NCBI GenBank assembly: GCA_964405325.1
Contig: CAYONM010000220.1
Coordinates: 1 to 6,133, forward strand
Source: CAYONM01 sp964405325
Lineage (GTDB): Bacteria > Planctomycetota > UBA11346
Direction: 5' to 3'
DNA: 6,133 bases
The notes under the pieces are model-generated. The model worked only from the letters and a program-made list of their open reading frames with translations, was not told the DNA's origin and ran no database searches. The translations under genes were made by a program, and so were the position numbers. Of the stretch, positions 1-6,068 are shown in pieces (the stretch's first letter is position 1; each line of letters starts with the position of its first letter).

Positions 1-123
1 GGGTGCCTTCGGCCACCAGCGCTGCAGCTTCAGCAGATATCTCGGGTTCGGCATCAGACGGCGACGGGTCGGTCGTCCGGGCTGTCGTCGCTTGATCTGG
101 ATCTCAAGAAAAGCATCCGCCAT
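1..123 (-). CDS. Unrecognised protein, N-terminal 41 residues (runs off left edge)
   Basis: Seen: an open frame from an ATG at 123-121 reads leftward to the window edge, 41 codons without a stop. A strong Shine-Dalgarno (AAAGGAGG, 139-132) sits 8 nt before the ATG and decides the start. The peptide begins MADAFLEIQIKRR and is very basic, with Arg/Lys clusters around residues 11-22 and a WWPK element near residues 36-39. It has no signal peptide or membrane segment. I do not recognise a family from this fragment. A nucleic-acid-binding role would fit the charge but is only a guess. It is separated from the upstream HPF-like gene by the hairpin at 250-284, so it is probably a separate transcription unit. 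The Shine-Dalgarno falls within a short hairpin (130-145), which could damp translation. Confidence 0.5.
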   Translation of the reverse strand, partial: MADAFLEIQIKRRQPGRPTRRRLMPNPRYLLKLQRWWPKAP

Positions 124-129
124 GTCCTG

Positions 130-145
130 GCCCTCCTTTGAGGGC
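130..145 (-). promoter_or_regulatory. Hairpin enclosing the Shine-Dalgarno of the left-edge gene
   Basis: In the minus-strand transcript, 145-140 (GCCCTC) pairs perfectly with 135-130 (GAGGGC) around the 4-nt loop AAAG. The loop and the 3' arm contain most of the AAAGGAGG Shine-Dalgarno (139-132). The 6-bp, GC-rich stem ends 6 nt before the ATG. The structure is seen directly; a role in limiting ribosome access is inference. Confidence 0.4.
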
Positions 146-249
146 TCAGTCTAGCTAGCCGAGCGCCGGTAAGCCAGATTAGGGGTCGGACAGATACTGT
201 GCTTCCGATTTGTGAGTAATGGCCAGGTGTCCAGAGGGATCACCCGATA

Positions 250-284
250 CAACAACACGGAGGATGGAATCCTCCGTGTTGTTG
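250..284 (-). terminator. Perfect 16-bp hairpin, likely terminator of the HPF-like gene
   Basis: The arms 250-265 and 269-284 are exact reverse complements, with the 3-nt loop GGA on the plus strand. The hairpin begins 20 nt after the TGA of the HPF-like gene. The core (ACGGAGGAT) is flanked by A-rich/T-rich outer arms (AACAAC and GTTGTT), so the T-rich part of the terminator lies inside the stem. No separate run of T follows on either strand, so it is not a textbook intrinsic terminator. As the stem is symmetric it could work in both directions. Confidence 0.6.
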
Positions 285-304
285 CGTTGTGCAGCGGTCG
301 TCGC

Positions 305-604
305 TCAGGGAGAAGCGGTCGGCTTTACGACCTGTTTGTGCAGCGCCAACAGGCTGTGGTCGATGGCGCTCATGACCCGCGTGCCCGGCGTGCGCAGATG
401 CACGTGCTGGCCATCGCGGGTGATCGCGTCGATGGCGCAATCACCGGCCGGTTCACCCCAGCCGACACCTTCGCGCAGGCGGAGGGTCAACTGTTTGATG
501 TGCCTCGGGAGGTCGCGGAAGCGCCGCAAGGTCTGGGCCAGATGGCTGCGGACTTCGCGGGACTGGTCGATGTGATTATGGTCACTGCGGAAGTAGACAT
601 GCAT
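305..604 (-). CDS. HPF/RaiA-like ribosome hibernation factor family protein
   Basis: A 99-residue soluble protein that resembles the small HPF/RaiA (S30AE, sigma-54 modulation) family. In that family, proteins of about 95-115 residues bind the 30S subunit near the decoding centre and keep idle ribosomes inactive. Seen: a short first strand (MHVYFRSD), a basic helix (residues about 15-31, REVRSHLAQTLRRF), a strand with KQLTLRLRE (37-45), a strand with CAIDAITRDG (56-65), then a final helix with AIDHSLLALHKQV (80-92). This order of elements matches the family's beta-alpha-beta-beta-beta-alpha fold. The long C-terminal tail of long-form HPF is absent. The start is set by AAAGGAG (618-612), 7 nt before the ATG. 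It lies 93 nt behind the RND permease on the same strand with no clear terminator between, so read-through is possible. The family call comes from overall pattern, not from a diagnostic motif; divergent members may have other roles. Confidence 0.65.
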   Translation of the reverse strand: MHVYFRSDHNHIDQSREVRSHLAQTLRRFRDLPRHIKQLTLRLREGVGWGEPAGDCAIDAITRDGQHVHLRTPGTRVMSAIDHSLLALHKQVVKPTASP

Positions 605-618
605 GGCGGGGCTCCTTT

Positions 619-638
619 CGACAACAGATACGTTGTCG
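619..638 (-). promoter_or_regulatory. Leader hairpin abutting the Shine-Dalgarno of the HPF-like gene
   Basis: The 7-bp arms 619-625 and 632-638 (CGACAAC / GTTGTCG) are exact reverse complements around a 6-nt loop. In the minus-strand mRNA the 3' arm ends directly against the Shine-Dalgarno AAAGGAG (618-612). It could be a 5' mRNA stabiliser, a translational control element or an operator for a DNA-binding protein. There is no T run, so it is a poor terminator for the upstream permease. The structure is seen; the function is inferred. Confidence 0.35.
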
Positions 639-697
639 GTGAAGCCCTGTTTGATCTTTTTCCCGCGTGAAGTCTCGAAGCTGCTTCTGGCTATTCC

Positions 698-3600
698 CTA
701 CATCCTATGCTCATAGTCCTCCTGCTGTCGGCTCAGGCGTATTGCCAGGGTGCCAGCGGGTTTGGTGAAGCGTGCCAAAGCATAGTAGAAGGACGGCAGC
801 ACCAGCAGAGTGAGCAGGGTGGCCAGGGTCATGCCGCCGATGATCACCACACCCAGGGCCAGGCGACCCTCGGCACCGGCACCACTGGCCAGGGCCAGGG
901 GGACGGCGCCGATGATGGTGGAAAGAGCGGTCATCAGGATGGGCCGCAGGCGCAGCTGACAGGCGCGCAGGGTGGCCTGGTACAGGTCCTCGCCGCGATC
1001 GCGTAGCTGATTGGCAAATTCGACAATGAGAATGCCGTTTTTGGCCATCAGCCCCACCAGCATCACCAGGCCGATCTGGGCGTAGATGGTCAGCGGTACG
1101 CCAAACAGGGCCAGTGCGCCCAAAGCGCCGGTCATCGCCAACGGCACCGCGGAAATGATGATCAGCGGGTGGATGAAGCTTTCGAACTGTGCCGCCAGGG
1201 CCAGGTACACCACCACCAAAGCCATGGCATAGGTGAACAGGATGCCGGCGGAGGATTCTGCGGCCTGTTTGGAGGCTCCCAACGGGGTCAGGGTATGGCC
1301 GCTGGGCAGATTGGCCTTGGCCTGTTGTTGGACGTAGTCCAGAGCCTGGTTGACGGTGTAGCCGGGATTCAAGCCGGCTTGAAAGACCGCCGCTGGGCGC
1401 CGCTGGATGCGCTTGAGTTCGCGCGGCACGCCGCGGGGTTCGGCTTCGATCAGATTGGACAGGGGCACCAGGCTGCCGCTGGTCGAGGAACGCAGGTACA
1501 GACTGGTCAGATCCTCGGGTCGGGTGCGCTGTTCGGCTTCGGCGCGGAGGATCACATCGTATTGCCGGCCGCGCTCCTCGTAGCGGGTGATCTGTTGGCC
1601 ACCCATCAAGACCTGTAACAGCACGCCGATATCGGCGCTGCTCACCCCCAGGTCGGCGGCGCGGTCGCGGTCGATACGCAATTGGATCTGCGGACGTGTC
1701 AGGTCCACGTCGGCTTCCGGCCGTTGCAGGCCGGGGTTGGCGCGGGCGATGCCTTCCAGGCGCTGGGCCCAGGCGATGGCCTGATCGGTTTCATCGGCAC
1801 CAATGGCCACCTGCACCGGCTGGCCGAAGCCGATGCCGGGGAAGGATGGCGGATTGATCGGAATGATGTTGGCGCCGGGAATGCCGAAAAACAAGGCACC
1901 GAACAATTGTTCCTGCAGCGCCTGCTGCGACAGGCTCCGTTCGTGCCAGGATTTCAGGCGCAGGATGATGAAGGCTTCATTGGGTGAGGCACCGGGCCGG
2001 AAGCCGGGTGAGACGATGGAAATGACATTTTCGATCGGTTTGTCTGGGCCGTCGCCCTGCCACTGGTTCAGTCGCTGTTCCACGGTTTGGACCTGCTCGG
2101 TGGCGTAGTCGATGCTGCTGCCTTCCGGTGCTTGCATGATGATCAGGATATAGCCCTGGTCTTCGGTCGGGACGCTGGCGTTGGGCAGTCGCATGAACAG
2201 AAGCACGCCCAGGCCAGCCACCGCCAGAGTGGCCAGCAGTGAGACCGCCATGCCCATGGGGGCGAGCATGCCGCGCAGGCAGAAACGGTAGCCACGAATC
2301 AGCAGGTGCATCAGATAGCCGCCCTGCTCGACACGGTCGGCATCGTGTTTGCCGCTCTCACGCAGCAGCTTGGATGACAACATGGGTGCCCAGGTCAGCG
2401 CCACCACCGACGAGAATACCACGCAGGCCGCCAGGGTCAGACCGAATTCGTTGAACAGGCGACCGACCTGATCGGTTTGGAAGGCCAGTGGAATGAACAC
2501 CGCCACTAGCACCATGGTGGTGGTCAGAACCGCAAACGCGACCTCCTGGGTGCCGCGCATCGCTGCCAGCAGGCGTGGTTCGCCCAATTCCATGCGTCGA
2601 TGGATATTTTCCAGCACCACGATGGTGTCGTCCACCACCAAGCCAATGGCCAGCACCAGTGCCAGCATGGTCAGGACGTTGATCGAAAAGCCCAGGACCA
2701 GCATCACCATAGCGGTGGCGATGAGACTAACCGGAATCGCCAGGGTCGGGACGATGGTCGCGGAGAGACTGCGTAAAAACAGCAGGATCACCAAGACCAC
2801 CAGGCCGAAAGCGATGGCCAGGGTCTGCTTCACCTCGGTCTGGCTCTGTTCGATGAAATTCGATTCGTCGTAGGGGATATTGATGTGCAGGTCGTCGGGA
2901 ATCTCCTGTTGGAGTTCCGCCAGGATCGCTTTTATGCCGTTGGCCACTTCCAGGGTGTTGGATTGCGATTGCCGTACCACGCCCATACCGACGGCGGTTT
3001 TGCCGTCAAACCAGAGCCCCGTGCGATAAGTGGTGGCGCCGACTTCGACGCGACCGACATCGCCCAGGGTGACGCGGCCGCCGTTGTCATCGCGCAGCAC
3101 CAGGGCGGCGAAATCCTCCGGTCGATCCAGGCCCTTGATGACTCGCAGACCGATTTCACGCATGTCCGATTCAAGGCGGCCCGCGGGGATCTCGATGTTT
3201 TCCGACTGTAATTTCCGTACCACATCCGGTACGGTCAGGCTGCGCAATGACAGCAGGTCGCGGTCCAGCCAGATACGCATGGCGTAGGCGCGCTCGCCGC
3301 CGACGATCACCCGCGAGACACCATTAACCACCGAAAAACGGTCGACCAGTTCGCGCTTGGCGTAGTCGGTCAGGGCCAGGGGATCGCGGCTGTCGGAGGT
3401 GATCGAAATCCACATCATCGGTCGATCCGAAGCAGATTCCTTGATGATCACTGGATCGTCGGCTTCCTCGGGCAGGCGCTCGCCGATACGACCGATTTTG
3501 TCACGGACATCGGCCGCAGCCAGGTCGACATCGCGGTCCAGGCTGAATTCCATTTCCACCGAGGAGGCCTCGTCGTAGCTGGTGGCTTGGATCAGGGTGA

Positions 3601-3829
3601 TACCGGAAATGCCCGACAGGGCCTCTTCTACTGGCTTGGTGATTTCCGATTCCACCACCGCCGCCGAAGCGCCGGTGTAACTGGTGTTCACCGTCACCAC
3701 CGGCGGATCGATGGCGGGATATTGCCGCACCGGCAAAAGGAAAAAGGCGAGGAGGCCCAGGACCACCAGCATGAGATTGATCACTGTGGCGAACACCGGA
3801 CGAGTGATGGCGACGCGAGAGAGGATCAT
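698..3829 (-). CDS. AcrB-type RND multidrug efflux permease (HAE-1 family)
   Basis: Inner-membrane proton/drug antiporter, the pump of a tripartite efflux complex. Its 1043 residues match the usual 1030-1050. Seen: TM1 (about 12-32), the first large periplasmic loop (about 33-337) with the conserved DPPVVTVNTSYTGASA stretch (41-56), TM2-TM6 (338-482), TM7 (about 524-546), the second periplasmic loop (547-861), and TM8-TM12 (862-1013). The proton relay is intact: D400 and D401 in TM4 (GLVVDDTIVVLEN), K930 in TM10 (AKNGILIVEFA), and R960 and T967 before and in TM11 (RLRPILMT). By alignment from memory these correspond to AcrB D407, D408, K940, R971 and T978. The switch-loop region reads SPGFRPGASPNE (607-618), unlike the Gly/Gln-rich loop of E. 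coli AcrB, so substrates cannot be inferred. AGGA (3839-3836) lies 6 nt before the ATG, a weak ribosome site. The adaptor gene is 131 nt upstream on the same strand. The paired-Asp motif argues for drug efflux rather than heavy-metal (HME) transport. Confidence 0.96.
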   Translation of the reverse strand: MILSRVAITRPVFATVINLMLVVLGLLAFFLLPVRQYPAIDPPVVTVNTSYTGASAAVVESEITKPVEEALSGISGITLIQATSYDEASSVEMEFSLDRDVDLAAADVRDKIGRIGERLPEEADDPVIIKESASDRPMMWISITSDSRDPLALTDYAKRELVDRFSVVNGVSRVIVGGERAYAMRIWLDRDLLSLRSLTVPDVVRKLQSENIEIPAGRLESDMREIGLRVIKGLDRPEDFAALVLRDDNGGRVTLGDVGRVEVGATTYRTGLWFDGKTAVGMGVVRQSQSNTLEVANGIKAILAELQQEIPDDLHINIPYDESNFIEQSQTEVKQTLAIAFGLVVLVILLFLRSLSATIVPTLAIPVSLIATAMVMLVLGFSINVLTMLALVLAIGLVVDDTIVVLENIHRRMELGEPRLLAAMRGTQEVAFAVLTTTMVLVAVFIPLAFQTDQVGRLFNEFGLTLAACVVFSSVVALTWAPMLSSKLLRESGKHDADRVEQGGYLMHLLIRGYRFCLRGMLAPMGMAVSLLATLAVAGLGVLLFMRLPNASVPTEDQGYILIIMQAPEGSSIDYATEQVQTVEQRLNQWQGDGPDKPIENVISIVSPGFRPGASPNEAFIILRLKSWHERSLSQQALQEQLFGALFFGIPGANIIPINPPSFPGIGFGQPVQVAIGADETDQAIAWAQRLEGIARANPGLQRPEADVDLTRPQIQLRIDRDRAADLGVSSADIGVLLQVLMGGQQITRYEERGRQYDVILRAEAEQRTRPEDLTSLYLRSSTSGSLVPLSNLIEAEPRGVPRELKRIQRRPAAVFQAGLNPGYTVNQALDYVQQQAKANLPSGHTLTPLGASKQAAESSAGILFTYAMALVVVYLALAAQFESFIHPLIIISAVPLAMTGALGALALFGVPLTIYAQIGLVMLVGLMAKNGILIVEFANQLRDRGEDLYQATLRACQLRLRPILMTALSTIIGAVPLALASGAGAEGRLALGVVIIGGMTLATLLTLLVLPSFYYALARFTKPAGTLAIRLSRQQEDYEHRM

Positions 3830-3960
3830 GGCGATTCCTGGTTCTGATGAGTTGCTGTTTTACCGGTGACGGAACCGTTTTGGTACAGGAGCACCGAGTG
3901 GTGAGCTGGACTTGCTGGCAGATGCGGAATGCGTCTGCGTGCGCGGCAGCATGCTGGCGA
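3830..3960 (-). other. Intercistronic gap between adaptor and permease
   Basis: This 131-nt spacer has no supported ORF. It is longer than usual for adaptor-permease pairs, which often lie within a few tens of bases. It holds a 10-bp palindrome (CAGCATGCTG, 3947-3956) and an imperfect inverted repeat (CAGATGC / GCGTCTG, about 3920-3938, one mismatch in the mRNA sense). Neither looks like a terminator, and I see no convincing internal promoter. Confidence 0.4.
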
Positions 3961-5145
3961 TTACTCGCGAGCTGAGGTCTGTGGTTTTCCGTCAGCCGGT
4001 TTTTCGTCAGCCGGTTTTCCGTCAGCCGATTGGTCATGACCTGGCTGATTACCGGTGGCTTCCGCGCCTGGAAGTTTGACCGGCATGCCGGGGAAGAAGA
4101 TCTTCTGGATGCCGCGGGTGATCACCTGATTGCCGGCCTGTAGGCCGTCGATTACCGCAATGCGGCCGTCGGAATGGGTGCCCAGTTGGACCACCTGCGG
4201 GAAGGCCTTGCCGTCACGGACCACGTAGACGCGAGCTTGATCGCCTTCGTAGACGATCGCTTCTTCAACGACACTGAGCACGTTGCTCTGCGCCGCCAGC
4301 ACCACCGTGACCCGCAGGCTCTGGCCTGGCAGCAGGTGACGGGTGGTATTGTCCACGGTCGCTTCCACCTGCAGGCTGCGGGTGGTGGGATCCAGAGCAG
4401 GGTCGAGATAGTCGATGGCGACCTCGATGGTCTCATCTCGGCCGGGGAGTTCGGCTCGCAAGAGCGAATCGCTGACCAGCTGCGGCAGGTAGCGCTCGGG
4501 GATGGTGGCTGCCAGGCGCAAGGTCGACTGATCGATCAGTTCGGCGATCACGCTGCCACGATTGATGCTGTCACCCAGTTCCACCTGGACCAGGCCCAGG
4601 CGGCCAGCGAAGGGGGCGGTGACCTGCATGCGCGCCAGTTCCTCTTGCGCTTGCGCGACGCGGGCCTCGGCAATGGTCAGGCTGCCGCGCAGGGCGTCGA
4701 CGGCGTCTTGGCTGATGGTGGCGCCAGCGGTCAGGCGCTCGGCAACCCGCAGTTTGCGCGCGGCTTCGGCGCGCTCGGCCTCGGCTACCGCCAGCGCGGC
4801 CCGCTGCCGGCCGGCTTCCAGTTCCAGCAAAATTTGGCCGGCGCGGACCTGGTCGCCGTCAGTCACGTGCAAGGCGGTGACGATGCCGGCTTCGATTGGA
4901 CGCAGGGCAACACTGCGATCAGCGCGCAGCGATCCGAGGGTGTGATGGGTCATGGGGATATTGCTGGCTGTGACGGTTTCCACTACCACTGGTGGTGCCT
5001 CCGGCATTTGCGGGCCGCCGGGGCCACCGGCTTGTTGAGCGGTGGTCTGGGCCTGCCATAGCCACAGGCCGCCTGCACCACCAACGGCACCGAAAACCAG
5101 GCAGAGCAGAGCGATGGCAGAGGTGGCATTGCCGGACACGGGCAT
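3961..5145 (-). CDS. RND efflux periplasmic adaptor (membrane fusion protein, AcrA/MexA type)
   Basis: Periplasmic adaptor that bridges an RND pump and an outer-membrane channel; 394 residues, normal for the family. Seen: an uncleaved-looking N-terminal membrane anchor (residues 10-30) with no lipobox, so probably not a lipoprotein (Cys15 follows Leu-Leu). A Gly/Pro-rich linker follows (40-53). The lipoyl-like domain is split into 78-112 (PIEAGIVTALHVTDGDQVRAG) and 172-207 (with VTAPFAGRLG). Between them lies an Ala/Glu-rich alpha-helical hairpin (113-171) of about the length found in AcrA. The beta-barrel is about 208-285 and the membrane-proximal domain about 286-358. The hairpin tip has R133, L138 and S145, close to the channel-docking RLS motif but with the Arg one place further out than I recall for AcrA. 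The C-terminal tail (359-394) is hydrophilic with ADGKP repeats. GGAG in TTGGAG (5158-5153), 7 nt upstream, sets the start. First gene of the operon with the permease. Confidence 0.94.
   Translation of the reverse strand: MPVSGNATSAIALLCLVFGAVGGAGGLWLWQAQTTAQQAGGPGGPQMPEAPPVVVETVTASNIPMTHHTLGSLRADRSVALRPIEAGIVTALHVTDGDQVRAGQILLELEAGRQRAALAVAEAERAEAARKLRVAERLTAGATISQDAVDALRGSLTIAEARVAQAQEELARMQVTAPFAGRLGLVQVELGDSINRGSVIAELIDQSTLRLAATIPERYLPQLVSDSLLRAELPGRDETIEVAIDYLDPALDPTTRSLQVEATVDNTTRHLLPGQSLRVTVVLAAQSNVLSVVEEAIVYEGDQARVYVVRDGKAFPQVVQLGTHSDGRIAVIDGLQAGNQVITRGIQKIFFPGMPVKLPGAEATGNQPGHDQSADGKPADEKPADGKPQTSARE
3983..4027 (-). repeat. Three tandem 15-bp in-frame repeats in the adaptor tail
   Basis: Three contiguous copies at 3983-3997, 3998-4012 and 4013-4027 (plus-strand unit GGTTTTCCGTCAGCC). 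The middle copy differs at one base. In the adaptor frame they encode ADGKP-ADEKP-ADGKP (residues 374-388). The unit length keeps the frame, so copy-number change by slippage would alter only the tail length. Confidence 0.9.
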
Positions 5146-5172
5146 GATCGGGCTCCAAGGGGTGGACGGGGC

Positions 5173-5200
5173 ATTCTGTGTTCGCTGACCGAACGGTCAA
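5173..5200 (-). promoter_or_regulatory. Predicted sigma-70 promoter of the efflux operon
   Basis: On the minus strand TTGACC (5200-5195, five of six matches to TTGACA) is followed after 16 nt by CAGAAT (5178-5173, four of six matches to TATAAT). The -10 box ends 27 nt before the adaptor ATG, leaving room for a short leader with the Shine-Dalgarno at 5158-5153. The 14-bp palindrome at 5186-5199 overlaps the -35 box and spacer. Found by eye; no transcript data. Confidence 0.5.
5186..5199. promoter_or_regulatory. TetR-type operator palindrome over the pump promoter
   Basis: TGACCG-AA-CGGTCA is a perfect 6-2-6 inverted repeat. Palindromes of the form GACCNNNNGGTC are common TetR-family binding sites, for example RutR and NemR operators. 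Its position over the -35 box of the predicted efflux promoter is what a repressor site would need. It also sits in the spacer before the rightward GIY-YIG gene and could affect both directions. No TetR-family gene lies in this window, so the regulator would be encoded elsewhere. Confidence 0.6.
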
Positions 5201-5246
5201 TGAAATCAATGAGTCACTTGCCGGTGGCCGGGCCCAGAATGCAAGC

Positions 5247-5522
5247 ATGGCCAGCGAATGGTATGTGTACCTGATGCGCTGCGCTGACGACAGCTTCTAT
5301 ACCGGTGTCACTACCGATCCGAAGCGTCGCTTGCGGCAGCACAATGGCGAGCTGGTCGGCGGAGCACGTTATACGCGCGCTCGCCGGCCGGTACAGTTGG
5401 TGTACCAGGAGCGCTGTGCCTCGCGACAGGAGGCCTGCCAGCGAGAATACCGGCTCCGTCGCTTATCGGCTCGGGAGAAGCGTCGATTGGCGACTTGGAA
5501 TGTAACAAAACGATCAAGTTGA
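5247..5522 (+). CDS. GIY-YIG nuclease superfamily protein (YhbQ-like)
   Basis: A 91-residue single-domain member of the GIY-YIG family, close in plan to E. coli YhbQ (about 100 residues). Seen from the ATG at 5247: the GIY-equivalent strand WYVYLMRC with Y8, the YIG-equivalent FYTGVT with Y18, the following helix PKRRLRQHN (R28, H32), and REYRLRRLSAREK (66-78) with E67 as the likely metal-binding Glu. In the family the two Tyr, an Arg and the Glu form the nuclease site. These small members act or are thought to act on DNA, but their biological role is poorly defined. An in-frame GTG at 5178 would add 23 residues running through the operator and not matching the family, so I prefer the ATG, although no good Shine-Dalgarno precedes it. 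It diverges from the efflux operon. Confidence 0.88.
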   Translation: MASEWYVYLMRCADDSFYTGVTTDPKRRLRQHNGELVGGARYTRARRPVQLVYQERCASRQEACQREYRLRRLSAREKRRLATWNVTKRSS

Positions 5523-5538
5523 TCGTCAGAATGCCGTA

Positions 5539-5567
5539 TTGCCGCTTATTTGGCGGATGGATAGCAT
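5539..5567 (+). promoter_or_regulatory. Possible sigma-70 promoter for the glycosidase-like ORF
   Basis: TTGCCG (5539-5544) and TAGCAT (5562-5567) each match four of six consensus bases and are separated by exactly 17 nt. The -10 ends 24 nt before the ATG at 5592. The match is modest and could be chance; co-transcription with the GIY-YIG gene 69 nt upstream is the alternative. Confidence 0.3.
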
Positions 5568-5591
5568 GTCATTACAGACAAGGAATATGCC

Positions 5592-6068
5592 ATGCGCCCC
5601 TACCAACAGATGATGACCGAGCTCGCCAGCGGCTGGAACACCTGGAATACCTTCAGTATCTTTTCGCATGTGCATTTGCCGGTGGGTTTCGCCATCAACC
5701 TGCTGTTCAAGGACGGTGCCACCGAGGGGCTGCTGCGCGAGGGCTCTATTGGGCATTACAGCCTGGGGGTGAATTCCGACCTCTCGCTACCCGGTCCGCG
5801 CAGCTATGATGGACGCTATACCGAGATCGATCTGAGCTGGCGGGGCAACCGCTTCCTGGTGCAGAGCGCCACCAGTCCCGAGCAGGATCAGGTGCTGTTG
5901 ATCACGCCCATCGAGCCCGATGGCCGACCCAGCACCATTGCCGTGGAGTGCGGCCTGCTGTGGAACCGGCCAGGCAGCGTGCAGCGAGTGGAGACGCACA
6001 TCGAAGCCGAGACCCCACACGGCGACTATCGCGTCTACGCCACCGTCACTGCTGGAGACGATGCTTAG
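5592..6068 (+). CDS. N-terminal fragment of an MGH1/GH63-like glycoside hydrolase, apparently truncated
   Basis: A 158-residue ORF. Seen: GWNTWNTFSIFSHVHLPVGF (residues 14-33) followed by AINLLFKD (34-41), a mid region GRYTEIDLSWRGNRFLVQS (74-92), and IAVECGLLWNRPGSV (116-130) before a strand ending DYRVYATV (145-152). From memory this pattern is the N-terminal beta-rich domain of large (about 600-800 residue) MGH1/GH63-like glycosidase proteins. The helical catalytic domain that follows in those proteins is missing: the frame ends at a TAG just after the N-terminal domain. The remaining 65 bases, in the other two plus frames, show nothing resembling a continuation, so a simple frameshift is not evident. 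There is no signal peptide, so the product would be cytoplasmic. AAGGA (5580-5584), 7 nt before the ATG, supports the start. It may be a remnant after an insertion or deletion, or a real stand-alone domain. The family call is from pattern recall and is moderate. Confidence 0.6.
   Translation: MRPYQQMMTELASGWNTWNTFSIFSHVHLPVGFAINLLFKDGATEGLLREGSIGHYSLGVNSDLSLPGPRSYDGRYTEIDLSWRGNRFLVQSATSPEQDQVLLITPIEPDGRPSTIAVECGLLWNRPGSVQRVETHIEAETPHGDYRVYATVTAGDDA

Noticed and set aside
186..205. ACAG/CTGT half-sites suggesting a LexA (SOS) box
   Set aside because: The half-sites are in the reverse order and spacing (ACAG-ATA-CTGT) compared with CTGT-N8-ACAG.
212..670. Rightward ORF of 152 residues opposite the HPF-like gene
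   Set aside because: It begins at a GTG, runs through the perfect hairpin at 250-284 and resembles nothing. The opposite strand has a well-placed ribosome site and a family-like product.
3501..4037. Leftward ORF of 178 residues bridging adaptor and permease
   Set aside because: It overlaps the coding sequence of both genes in another frame. Its TEN/TKNRL repeats are only the adaptor's 15-bp repeats read out of frame.
4174..5061. Rightward ORF of 295 residues opposite the adaptor gene
   Set aside because: Long antisense frames are expected in GC-rich coding DNA. The minus-strand adaptor is a full-length, clear family match.
5178..5246. GTG-initiated 23-residue extension of the GIY-YIG protein
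   Set aside because: It would encode the operator and promoter region of the divergent operon, and the domain begins right after the ATG at 5247, as in family members of about 95 residues.
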